From the NCBI RefSeq assembly GCF_014490785.1, contig NZ_CP051488.1, positions 1,550,001 through 1,614,000 of the forward strand: a stretch of 64,000 nucleotides of DNA. Direction: 5' to 3'. The stretch is from Kosakonia sp. SMBL-WEM22. Lineage in GTDB: Bacteria; Pseudomonadota; Gammaproteobacteria; Enterobacterales; Enterobacteriaceae. The notes below the pieces were generated by a model. It had not been told where the DNA came from, ran no database searches, and saw nothing but the letters and a program-made list of their open reading frames with translations. Positions 26,037-33,134 of this stretch are shown one piece after another. The first letter of the stretch is position 1; every line of letters starts with the position of its first letter. The translations under genes and the position numbers were made by a program.

Positions 26037-26700
26037 TATCCCCCCCGGCGACGCGTCGCCCGCGGTGCAGCAGGCAGAAACGATCCGCCACCCGGCGGAT
26101 CAGCGACAGCTGCTGCTCCGCCAGTAAGATCGACATACCAAACTCCTGATTGAGCCGCACGATCAAGTTCCCCAGTTTATGGATAAATGCCTGACCGAGC
26201 CCGCGCGTCGGTTCATCAAGGATCAACAACCGCGGGCGCGTCACCAGCGCCCGCGCCATCGACAATTGCTGCTGGTTATCCTCTGACAACATCGCGCCGC
26301 GCTGCTGGCGCAGCCCATACAGCTCTGGAAAGAGATCAAAGATCTCGCGGCTCAGGCTCTGGCCTGGATCACCGGCGGCGCGCATTGCGACATGCAGGTT
26401 CTCCTCCACGGTGAGCTGCGAGAAGATGCGCCTGTCTTGCGGCACATAGCCAATCCCAACCGCGCTGCGGTGCTCGGCCTGGAGTGTCAGCAGATCGCGC
26501 GGTGGCGCGCCCGCATCCTGCCAGATCATGCTGCCGCTCTCCACTGGCAGGTTGCCAGTTATGCAGTTCACCAGCGTGGTTTTTCCCATACCTGGCAGCC
26601 CGATCAGCGAAGTGCAGAGACCCGGGGCTAACTCCAGATCGATATCCCATAACGTATGGTGGTCGCCGTAATAGTGGTTCACCGCATGTAAGCTCAACAT
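25978..26700 (-). CDS. Orphan UrtE/LivF-type ABC ATPase with degenerate signature motif
   Basis: 240 aa. The overall pattern is that of UrtE, the urea ABC transporter ATPase: GIGYVPQDRRIFSQLTVEENL, EIFDLFPELYGLRQQRG, LLILDEPTRG (Walker B, about 158-167) and the switch region AEQQLSL. Walker A is GLPGMGKTT (34-42). The signature motif reads LSEDNQQQ (138-145) instead of LSGGQQQQ, and the switch His is Gln. No permease or binding-protein gene lies beside it. It is convergent with bioD (59-bp overlap). A sigma54-type promoter lies 50-66 bp upstream. It could be a decaying remnant or a regulator. Confidence 0.75.
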   Translation of the reverse strand: MLSLHAVNHYYGDHHTLWDIDLELAPGLCTSLIGLPGMGKTTLVNCITGNLPVESGSMIWQDAGAPPRDLLTLQAEHRSAVGIGYVPQDRRIFSQLTVEENLHVAMRAAGDPGQSLSREIFDLFPELYGLRQQRGAMLSEDNQQQLSMARALVTRPRLLILDEPTRGLGQAFIHKLGNLIVRLNQEFGMSILLAEQQLSLIRRVADRFCLLHRGRRVAGGDIRQLDDPLLAHWLSPESVR

Positions 26701-26750
26701 GATCCGCTCCTTGTTTCCGTCAGGTATGACTGCTTTTCACTGTGGTTAAC

Positions 26751-26766
26751 TGCAAAAGGCTTGCCA
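26751..26766 (-). promoter_or_regulatory. Putative sigma54 promoter of the UrtE-like gene
   Basis: On the minus strand TGGCAAGCCTTTTGCA matches the -24/-12 consensus TGGCACRNNNNTTGCW with a single mismatch, and GG and GC are correctly 10 bp apart. The start would fall near 26740, about 40 nt before the ATG. Confidence 0.75.
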
Positions 26767-26852
26767 GAACGCAAAAAGAGGTTTTTTTTCGGAGACGACT
26801 GAGAAAGCATGCGAAAAAAACGTGATGGCGCGCAAACCCAGGTAAAAATTCT

Positions 26853-26867
26853 GCACTTTGCCAGTGC
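26853..26867. promoter_or_regulatory. Putative NtrC enhancer site
   Basis: GCAC-N7-GTGC (GCACTTTGCCAGTGC) matches the core of NtrC sites and lies roughly 120 bp upstream of the predicted sigma54 start. A further TGGTGCA half-site lies at 26884-26890. The combination suggests nitrogen-limitation control of the UrtE-like gene. Confidence 0.6.
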
Positions 26868-27042
26868 TTACCGCAGCGGCTGGTGGTGCAAGATGTGGTG
26901 AAATTGTGAGAGGGATCCCATGCGGATCTTGCGCATCGTTAGCCGATAATTGTCAAAAAGAGTCGATAAAAAAATTTTCCCGCACCGTTTTCAGCGCCTA
27001 GCAGGAGTTTGGCGAGAGGCGGGGTACATGGGCTGGCGGCAG

Positions 27043-27065
27043 TTATCCACTATTCCTGTGGATAA
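27043..27065. promoter_or_regulatory. Inverted pair of DnaA boxes upstream of uvrB
   Basis: TTATCCACT (27043-27051) faces TGTGGATAA (27057-27065), the reverse of TTATCCACA. DnaA boxes are known in the distal promoter region of E. coli uvrB. Here they are about 400 bp before the gene. Confidence 0.7.
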
Positions 27066-27366
27066 CCTTGTGCATTAGAGTTAGAAAACGTGCGGCAAGC
27101 GAGAGGCGGCGCGGCTTGCGCATGAATTGGTGCGAAACCCGTCTTTTTAATATTTTCTTTTTTAATCAAAGGATTAAATAAAAGCAATGGGTGTAAGAAA
27201 AGTGTCACCGACTGCCATAAAAGCGTCAAACATCACCTTGACAAATGTTAAAAGGGCAAAAGTTCTGGGGATAACCTTTAATACACGGTTTAATCGCTTA
27301 TCGATCGCCTAATCGCAGCCACAAAGCAATGTTTTGCGCTGCGGTAGATGAGATCGCTTTACCTGC

Positions 27367-27386
27367 TACTGTTTTTTCATCCAGTA
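27367..27386 (+). promoter_or_regulatory. LexA (SOS) box of uvrB with overlapping promoter
   Basis: TACTG-N10-CAGTA fits the LexA consensus: CTG (27369-27371) and CAG (27382-27384) are 10 bp apart. TATATT (27385-27390) overlaps the right arm and may be the -10 of the LexA-controlled promoter, as for E. coli uvrB P2. Confidence 0.9.
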
Positions 27387-27393
27387 TATTCGG

Positions 27394-27422
27394 TTGGCAA
27401 AAATGCGCATGGTGAGTAAACT
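27394..27422 (+). promoter_or_regulatory. Proximal uvrB promoter
   Basis: -35 TTGGCA (27394-27399) and -10 TAAACT (27417-27422) with a 17-bp spacer, corresponding to E. coli uvrB P1, about 35 bp before the start codon. Confidence 0.75.
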
Positions 27423-27457
27423 GTCTTACCTGCCCCACTCCTCATCAGGTGCCATTC

Positions 27458-29479
27458 ATGAGTAAACCGTTCAAACTGAATTCCGCTTTTCGCCCCTCCG
27501 GCGATCAGCCTGAAGCAATCCGTCGCCTCAAGGAAGGGCTGGAAGACGGGCTCGCGCACCAGACGTTGCTCGGGGTAACCGGTTCAGGGAAGACGTTCAC
27601 CGTGGCGAATGTGATTGCCGATCTGCAACGCCCGACGATGGTGCTGGCACCTAACAAGACCCTGGCGGCGCAGCTCTACGGCGAGATGAAAGAGTTCTTC
27701 CCGGATAACGCGGTAGAGTATTTCGTCTCCTACTACGACTACTATCAGCCGGAAGCCTATGTGCCGAGCTCGGACACTTTTATCGAGAAGGATGCGTCGG
27801 TTAACGAACATATTGAGCAGATGCGTCTCTCCGCCACCAAAGCGCTGCTGGAGCGACGTGATGTGGTGGTAGTCGCCTCGGTCTCCGCGATTTACGGTCT
27901 GGGCGATCCTGACCTCTACCTGAAGATGATGCTGCACCTTACCAATGGCATGATCATCGATCAGCGCGCGATCCTGCGCCGTCTGGCGGAGTTGCAGTAC
28001 ACCCGTAACGACCAGGCGTTCCAGCGCGGCACCTTCCGCGTGCGCGGCGAAGTGATCGACATCTTCCCGGCGGAGTCGGACGATCTGGCACTGCGCGTTG
28101 AGCTGTTCGACGAAGAGGTTGAGCGCCTTTCGCTCTTCGATCCGCTGACCGGCCATATTGAATCGGTGATCCAGCGTTTTACCATCTACCCGAAAACGCA
28201 CTACGTGACGCCACGCGAGCGCATCGTGCAGGCGATGGAAGAGATCAAAGTCGAGCTGGCAGAGCGGCGGAAGTTTCTGCTGGAGAACAATAAGCTGCTG
28301 GAAGAGCAGCGTATTACCCAGCGCACCCAGTTCGATCTGGAGATGATGAACGAGCTGGGCTACTGCTCCGGCATTGAGAACTATTCGCGCTACCTCTCCG
28401 GGCGCGGGCCGGGCGAAGCGCCGCCGACGCTGTTTGACTATCTGCCCGCCGACGGGCTGCTGGTGATTGATGAATCTCACGTCACCATTCCGCAAATCGG
28501 CGGCATGTATCGCGGCGACCGGGCGCGTAAAGAGACGCTGGTGGAGTATGGTTTCCGCCTGCCGTCAGCGCTCGATAACCGCCCGATGAAGTTTGAAGAG
28601 TTTGAAGCGCTGGCTCCGCAGACCATCTACGTCTCCGCGACGCCGGGTAACTATGAGCTGGAGAAGTCGGGCGAAGAGGTGATCGATCAGGTCGTGCGCC
28701 CGACCGGTCTGCTGGATCCGATTATCGAAGTGCGTCCGGTTGCGACCCAGGTCGACGATCTGCTCTCCGAGATCCGCAAGCGCGTCGAGATCAACGAGCG
28801 CGTGCTGGTGACAACGCTGACCAAACGGATGGCGGAAGATTTGACCGAATATCTGGTCGAGCACGGCGCGAAGGTACGCTATCTGCACTCCGATATCGAC
28901 ACCGTCGAGCGTATGGAGATTATCCGCGACCTGCGCCTTGGCGAGTTCGATGTGCTGGTCGGCATCAACTTGCTGCGTGAGGGGCTGGATATGCCTGAAG
29001 TGTCGCTGGTTGCCATTCTCGATGCGGATAAAGAGGGCTTCCTGCGCTCCGAACGTTCGCTTATCCAGACCATTGGTCGTGCGGCGCGTAACGTCAACGG
29101 CAAGGCGATCCTTTACGGGGATAAGATCACGCCGTCGATGGCGAAAGCGATTGGCGAAACGGAGCGTCGCCGCGAGAAGCAGCAGAGCTACAACGAAGAG
29201 CACGGCATTACGCCGCAGGGGCTTAACAAGAAAGTGGTGGATATTCTGGCCCTTGGCGAAGGGCTGGCGAAAACCAAAGCCAAAGGGCGCGGCAAGTCCC
29301 GCTCGCCAGTACAGGCGGATGCGCCTGAGCTGGGCCTGACGCCAAAAGCGCTGCAACAGAAAATTCATGAGCTGGAAGGGCAGATGATGCAGCATGCGCA
29401 GAATCTGGAGTTTGAAGAGGCGGCGAAGGTGCGCGATCAGCTCCATCAACTGCGCGAGCTGTTTATTGTCGCCTCTTAA
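27458..29479 (+). CDS. uvrB: UvrABC excinuclease subunit B
   Basis: 673 aa, as in E. coli, from ATG 27458; an in-frame ATG 9 bp upstream is not family-conserved. A helicase-fold damage-verification subunit of nucleotide excision repair. Walker A GVTGSGKT is at residues 39-46; the beta-hairpin that probes damage is in YYDYYQPEAYVPSSDTFIEKD; helicase motif VI is in QTIGRAARN; and the C-terminal UVR domain ends the protein (MMQHAQNLEFEEAAKVRDQL) and binds UvrC. SOS-regulated through the LexA box upstream. Confidence 0.98.
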   Translation: MSKPFKLNSAFRPSGDQPEAIRRLKEGLEDGLAHQTLLGVTGSGKTFTVANVIADLQRPTMVLAPNKTLAAQLYGEMKEFFPDNAVEYFVSYYDYYQPEAYVPSSDTFIEKDASVNEHIEQMRLSATKALLERRDVVVVASVSAIYGLGDPDLYLKMMLHLTNGMIIDQRAILRRLAELQYTRNDQAFQRGTFRVRGEVIDIFPAESDDLALRVELFDEEVERLSLFDPLTGHIESVIQRFTIYPKTHYVTPRERIVQAMEEIKVELAERRKFLLENNKLLEEQRITQRTQFDLEMMNELGYCSGIENYSRYLSGRGPGEAPPTLFDYLPADGLLVIDESHVTIPQIGGMYRGDRARKETLVEYGFRLPSALDNRPMKFEEFEALAPQTIYVSATPGNYELEKSGEEVIDQVVRPTGLLDPIIEVRPVATQVDDLLSEIRKRVEINERVLVTTLTKRMAEDLTEYLVEHGAKVRYLHSDIDTVERMEIIRDLRLGEFDVLVGINLLREGLDMPEVSLVAILDADKEGFLRSERSLIQTIGRAARNVNGKAILYGDKITPSMAKAIGETERRREKQQSYNEEHGITPQGLNKKVVDILALGEGLAKTKAKGRGKSRSPVQADAPELGLTPKALQQKIHELEGQMMQHAQNLEFEEAAKVRDQLHQLRELFIVAS

Positions 29480-29491
29480 TGTTGACTTAAC
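29475..29491 (+). promoter_or_regulatory. Putative BasR (PmrA) box upstream of the small peptide gene
   Basis: CTTAAT-GTTGA-CTTAAC fits the PmrA box YTTAAK-N5-YTTAAK except for the last base. It overlaps the uvrB stop codon. From the end of the box, positions 5-12 read CCCTGTCA, exactly as at the same distance from the eptA box (33071-33087), so the two promoters look related. Confidence 0.7.
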
Positions 29492-29501
29492 ATAGCCCTG
29501 T

Positions 29502-29535
29502 CACACTCTCCTCAGTTTTCGTGGAGGAGAGTGTG
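29502..29535 (+). other. Perfect 12-bp hairpin covering the ribosome site of the small ORF
   Basis: CACACTCTCCTC (29502-29513) and GAGGAGAGTGTG (29524-29535) pair perfectly with a 10-nt loop and end exactly at the ATG. The right arm contains the GGAGGAG ribosome site. In uvrB read-through RNA the site would be hidden. A transcript starting from the BasR promoter would probably begin near 29520 and lack the left arm. It may also serve as an imperfect uvrB terminator. Confidence 0.75.
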
Positions 29536-29628
29536 ATGCAACAAATTACCGTTCGTGAGTGTTTTGCCGTGGCCTGCGCGCTGGCAGTGGTGCTCGGCTT
29601 TACCCATTTTTGGCTGCTGAGCTACTGA
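29536..29628 (+). CDS. PmrR-like 30-aa membrane peptide
   Basis: 30 aa beginning MQQITVRECF and ending FTHFWLLSY: a short polar start and one hydrophobic helix (about residues 10-28). GGAGG lies 8-9 nt before the ATG. Aligned without gaps to my recollection of E. coli/Salmonella PmrR, it shares V.E near the start, VV in the middle, then F...W...Y at the end. PmrR is a BasR-induced inner-membrane peptide that inhibits the lipid A kinase LpxT. A BasR box lies upstream and eptA-basRS adjoin. Its end overlaps the convergent basS by 29 bp. Existence is likely; identity is inferred. Confidence 0.65.
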   Translation: MQQITVRECFAVACALAVVLGFTHFWLLSY

Positions 29629-30712
29629 TCGTCCCCCGGTCGGGCGCGCTGAATTTAACCCACGCCCGCACCCCCTTTTGCGTTAGCCGATTGTGCAGGA
29701 AAAACTGCGCCTCATGCAGCTGCGCGATACGCGTGACGATACTTAAACCGAGACCCGCACCGCCGTAACGGCTATCCATTCTGACAAACGCTTTGCTTAG
29801 CTCGCCGCTACGGCTCTCATCAATTCCAGAACCTTCATCTTCCACCGCCAGCACTGGCGTTTCCGCCTGTTCGAGGCGCACGGTGATCGTGCTGCCAACC
29901 GGGCTGTAGCGATGGGCATTCTCCACCAGGTTACGTACCAGCAGCCGCAGCAGGGTGGCATCGCCCGCTACCGCTACTCCTTCACCCTCAACCGGCATTA
30001 CCAGACGCTGATCGCGCGCCGCCAGCATGGTGCGCAGCTCCTCTTCCATCGGCAGCAGCACATCGTTTAATAACGTCACTTGTTGATAGGTCCCGGCTGA
30101 GAAAGATTGTCCCACGCGCGCCAGCAGCAGCAGCTGGGCGATATTTTCCGTCATCTGATCGAGACGCTGTACCAGCGGCTCGACCTGCATACCGCTGCTT
30201 TTTGCCATCAGTTCAAGGTGCAGACGAAGCCCGGCCAGCGGTGTGCGCAGCTCGTGGGCGACATCGGCGGTAAAGAGTCGCTCGCGGTCAAGGGTTAGCG
30301 TCAGGCGTGAGACCAGCTCGTTAATCGCTGAGGTGACCGCCTCCACTTCGCTGACGCTCTGATCGAGGGTGATGGGCTGCAAGTTGTTCGGCGTGCGCTT
30401 ATTCAGCTCCTGCTGAAGTTCCGAGAGCGGGCGGGTGATCGCTTTCACCGCTTGCATGCAGAGCAGCAACGCCAGGCCGATGATCAGCAGGCTTGGCACC
30501 AGCAGGCTCGCTACGGCTTCACGTACCTCATGCTCAATATGTTTGCGGTTGTTGTGGTTGTGGATCGCCGTCTGCACCAGCAGCTGGATCTGCTCTTCAC
30601 TCTCATGCCAGAGCCAGAAGACGCTGACCAGCTGGCAGAAGAGCAGAATGCCGCCAATGGTCAGCAACAGCCGGCGGCGCAGGCTCCAGTGACGAATGTC
30701 GAACATCGCCAT
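29600..30712 (-). CDS. basS: Sensor histidine kinase BasS (PmrB)
   Basis: 370 aa from ATG 30712, which overlaps the basR stop (ATG/TGA); a GTG 3 bp earlier and an ATG at 30706 are alternatives. Two transmembrane helices (about 15-35 and 70-88) flank a short periplasmic part with ESEEQ, fitting the small Fe(III)-sensing loop of PmrB. HAMP follows, then the H-box FTADVAHELRTPLAGL (His near 153), N-box LVENAHRYSP, and G-boxes DEGSGID and GGAGLGLSIV. It responds to Fe(III), Al(III) and mild acid and phosphorylates BasR. Closely matches E. coli BasS, though that gene sits elsewhere in E. coli. Confidence 0.93.
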   Translation of the reverse strand: MAMFDIRHWSLRRRLLLTIGGILLFCQLVSVFWLWHESEEQIQLLVQTAIHNHNNRKHIEHEVREAVASLLVPSLLIIGLALLLCMQAVKAITRPLSELQQELNKRTPNNLQPITLDQSVSEVEAVTSAINELVSRLTLTLDRERLFTADVAHELRTPLAGLRLHLELMAKSSGMQVEPLVQRLDQMTENIAQLLLLARVGQSFSAGTYQQVTLLNDVLLPMEEELRTMLAARDQRLVMPVEGEGVAVAGDATLLRLLVRNLVENAHRYSPVGSTITVRLEQAETPVLAVEDEGSGIDESRSGELSKAFVRMDSRYGGAGLGLSIVTRIAQLHEAQFFLHNRLTQKGVRAWVKFSAPDRGTISSSAAKNG

Positions 30713-31386
30713 CACGCCGACCGCTCTTGCGGCGAGACCAGCATATAGCCGAAGCCACGCACGGTACGGATGCGTGACTTGCCAATCTTGTCGCGCAGGT
30801 TATGGATGTGCACCTCCAGCGTGTTGGTCGACGGCTCGTTATCCCAGTTGTAGATATCGTTATAGAGGATTTCGCGGTGCACCGGGCTTTCGGCCTTCAG
30901 CATCAGGCGCGATAAGAGCGCGTACTCTTTTGGCGTCAGCTCCAGCAGTTGCCCCTCCAGCCACGCCTGGCGGCGAGTGACATTCAGGGTCAGGTTGCCG
31001 TGAACGATCTCGTTATCGCCCTGATTATGGTGCCGGCGCAGCAGCGCGCGGATGCGGGCGTTAAGCTCGTCGAGCGCAAAGGGTTTTACCAGGTAATCAT
31101 CCGCGCCGGTATCAAGCCCGGCCACGCGATCGTCGAGAGTATCGCGGGCGGTGAGGATCAGCACCGGCAGGGTATATTTCTCTTTGCGCAGCCGGTTGAG
31201 CAGATGCAGGCCATCTTCATCAGGCAGGCCAAGATCGAGCACAATCAGGCTGTAGTGACCACCCGCCAGGCAGAGCGCCGCTTCATGGGCGGTCGAGACG
31301 CCATCGCAGGCGTAGCCTTCGCTCTGCATCGCGAGAATTAACCCCTGTTGCAGCAGTGCATCATCTTCAATCACCAGAATTTTCAT
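30712..31386 (-). CDS. basR: Response regulator BasR (PmrA)
   Basis: 224 aa from ATG 31386, overlapping the eptA stop by 4 bp. OmpR-type regulator: receiver domain with acidic EDD at 7-9, phosphorylated Asp51 in LIVLDLGLPDEDG, Thr in LILTARD and Lys in LVKPF; C-terminal winged helix with SPVHREILYNDIYNWDNEPSTNTLEVHIHNLR, nearly identical to E. coli BasR. It activates lipid A modification genes. Boxes fitting its consensus lie before eptA and before the peptide gene at 29536. Confidence 0.95.
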   Translation of the reverse strand: MKILVIEDDALLQQGLILAMQSEGYACDGVSTAHEAALCLAGGHYSLIVLDLGLPDEDGLHLLNRLRKEKYTLPVLILTARDTLDDRVAGLDTGADDYLVKPFALDELNARIRALLRRHHNQGDNEIVHGNLTLNVTRRQAWLEGQLLELTPKEYALLSRLMLKAESPVHREILYNDIYNWDNEPSTNTLEVHIHNLRDKIGKSRIRTVRGFGYMLVSPQERSA

Positions 31387-33026
31387 TTCACCTGCTCCCG
31401 GCACGGCGTAAGGATATCGTCTTCAGGATGGTAGACCTTGGTGCTGACGCCCAGTATACCCAACATGGTCGGGAAGAGGTTGTCCTGCGAGTAGGCCTTC
31501 TCCCGTGCATTTTTCGCGACACACTGGCTGTTAATGCCGTAACGCGTCTGGTAATCCGGCGACAGCCAGATCAGCAGCGGTACATGCTTCTGCGTAGCGG
31601 GCGCGATGGAGTAGGGCAGCCCGTGCAGGTAAACGCCATTTTCACCCAGCGATTCGCCATGATCGGAGAGGTAAACCAAGCTGGTGGTAAACCTCTCCTG
31701 TTTTGATTGCAGTAATTTAATCGCTTTATCAACAATATAGTCGACATAGACGATGGTGTTGTCATAGGTGTTGACCAGCTGTTCGCGCGAGCAGGTCTGA
31801 ATCTCATTGGTGTCGCAAGTCGGGGTAAATTTCCTCATCTGCGCCGGATAGCGGTTGTAGTAGGTCGGGCCGTGGCTGCCAATGGTGTGCAGCACAATCA
31901 GCCCATCGCCCGGCAGCTGATCGATATAGCGGGCCAGATCGCGAAACAGGATCTCATCCTGACACTCGCCCTTGATGCAGTAATCCGCCAGGTTCAGCTG
32001 CGTCATATCCTGGTGCGGCACGCGGTCACACGCCCCTTTGCAGCCGCCATCATTCTCATTCCACAGCACCTGAATCCCGGCGCGCTGCACCACATCAAGT
32101 AACCCCTCCTGGTGATGCGCCAGCTGATCGTCATAATGGGCGCGGCCCATGCCGGAGAACATACAGGGCACAGAGACTGCTGTCGCGGTGCCGCACGAGG
32201 TGGTGTTGGGGAAGTAGATAACATTATCCTGCTTCAGCCGCGGGTTGGTTTCGCGCCCGTATCCGCCGAGGGAGAAGTCATCGGCGCGCGAGGTTTCGCC
32301 CAGCACCAGGATGGTGAGGTTTTTACGCGCGCCGCTTTTCATCTGCGGGAGTTGATGCGCATCCTCGCCGATACGCACCAGCGGCAGGTTATCCATACGG
32401 TTATGCACATACCAGGAGAGCGAAGCGGCAATGGCGTTCGACGGGCCGAGAGATTTCACCAGCTCTTTGTTATTGCGAAACAGCGAGGCGTAATCCTTAT
32501 AAAACGGCACCGCCACGGCAACGATAATCAGCGCGGAGATCGCTATGCTGAGCAGGCGCAGCGTCATGCCGCGCAGCAGGGAGCTGGCCGGTTTGATCGT
32601 GATCCACCAGGCGATGAGCACCGGCAGCAGGGCGGTCAGCACCAGGGTCATCACCATTTTTCCCGACAGCAGGGCGAAGCTCTCCGCCGGAGTGGTATCG
32701 AGAATATTGGTGATCATTGAGCGGTCGATAATCACGCCGAAGGTAGAGATAAAGTATTGCGCGGCGGCGCAGACGAGGATAAACACACTTAGCAGCAGCC
32801 GGTCGAGACGCAGAAACGACGCCAGCGTCAGCACAATGTTGATTACGCTAAAGGCCACCAGCGGCAGGGTAAGGAACACCAGCGCGTTATGCAGCGAGTC
32901 GACGGGAAGCAGATGAAACGCCTGGCGGTAAAAGACAATATTGAGCACCAGCGCGATATAGAGCGCCGCAAGGGTAAGCAGGGAGAGGCGGCTTAAAGAG
33001 GGCCGGTAGAGCGAAAGCGTGCGCAT
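31383..33026 (-). CDS. eptA: Lipid A phosphoethanolamine transferase EptA (PmrC)
   Basis: 547 aa from ATG 33026, as in E. coli (an in-frame TTG 6 bp earlier is not needed). Five N-terminal transmembrane helices and a periplasmic sulfatase-fold domain. Metal/nucleophile residues: Glu244 in LGETSR, catalytic Thr280 in NTTSCGTATAVSVP, and SDHGESLGE. Several Cys pairs (GGCKGACDR, CIKGEC, CDTNEIQTC) form the usual disulfides. It adds phosphoethanolamine to lipid A, giving polymyxin resistance. First gene of eptA-basR-basS; a BasR box precedes it, so the operon is probably autoregulated. Confidence 0.95.
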   Translation of the reverse strand: MRTLSLYRPSLSRLSLLTLAALYIALVLNIVFYRQAFHLLPVDSLHNALVFLTLPLVAFSVINIVLTLASFLRLDRLLLSVFILVCAAAQYFISTFGVIIDRSMITNILDTTPAESFALLSGKMVMTLVLTALLPVLIAWWITIKPASSLLRGMTLRLLSIAISALIIVAVAVPFYKDYASLFRNNKELVKSLGPSNAIAASLSWYVHNRMDNLPLVRIGEDAHQLPQMKSGARKNLTILVLGETSRADDFSLGGYGRETNPRLKQDNVIYFPNTTSCGTATAVSVPCMFSGMGRAHYDDQLAHHQEGLLDVVQRAGIQVLWNENDGGCKGACDRVPHQDMTQLNLADYCIKGECQDEILFRDLARYIDQLPGDGLIVLHTIGSHGPTYYNRYPAQMRKFTPTCDTNEIQTCSREQLVNTYDNTIVYVDYIVDKAIKLLQSKQERFTTSLVYLSDHGESLGENGVYLHGLPYSIAPATQKHVPLLIWLSPDYQTRYGINSQCVAKNAREKAYSQDNLFPTMLGILGVSTKVYHPEDDILTPCREQVK

Positions 33027-33070
33027 AGCCAAATTCCATAATGAGGATAACGCTATGCTGACAGGGGATT

Positions 33071-33087
33071 TTTAAGACAACCTTAAG
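33071..33087 (-). promoter_or_regulatory. BasR (PmrA) box of eptA-basRS
   Basis: On the minus strand CTTAAG-GTTGT-CTTAAA is an exact YTTAAK-N5-YTTAAR-type direct repeat (last base A), 45 bp before the eptA ATG. A further CTTAAT lies 2 bp upstream. This is the position expected for activation with the second half-site at the -35. Confidence 0.85.
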
Positions 33088-33104
33088 AAATTAAGCAAAG
33101 GTTC

Positions 33105-33129
33105 GGGCGGAGCTAATTTTGCCCCGCCC
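33105..33129 (-). terminator. GC-rich hairpin downstream of ybhK
   Basis: GGGCGG (33105-33110) pairs with CCGCCC (about 33124-33129) 6 bp beyond the ybhK stop. There is no clear T-run, so it is only a possible terminator. Confidence 0.4.
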
Positions 33130-33134
33130 GTGCG

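Larger units (their letters stand above)
26767..27366. other. Long non-coding region between the UrtE-like gene and uvrB
   Basis: There is no credible gene in this stretch. It is A+T-rich compared with its surroundings and holds the NtrC-like site (26853-26867), an inverted pair of DnaA boxes (27043-27065) and a TTGACA (27238-27243) without a convincing -10. E. coli uvrB likewise has a long upstream region with a distal promoter. Confidence 0.6.

Noticed and set aside
27238..27284. TTGACA followed by TAATAC as another uvrB promoter
   Set aside because: The spacing is far from 17 bp and no other -10 fits, so I did not call it.
26701..27457. A possible missed gene or small RNA in the 750-bp gap before uvrB
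   Set aside because: No frame with a ribosome site and coding character was found, and no promoter plus terminator pair marks an sRNA; only regulatory motifs are supported.
27584..29449. Frames of about 300 aa antisense to uvrB
   Set aside because: They mirror uvrB codons, and their His/Arg/Gln-rich compositions are typical of antisense translation.
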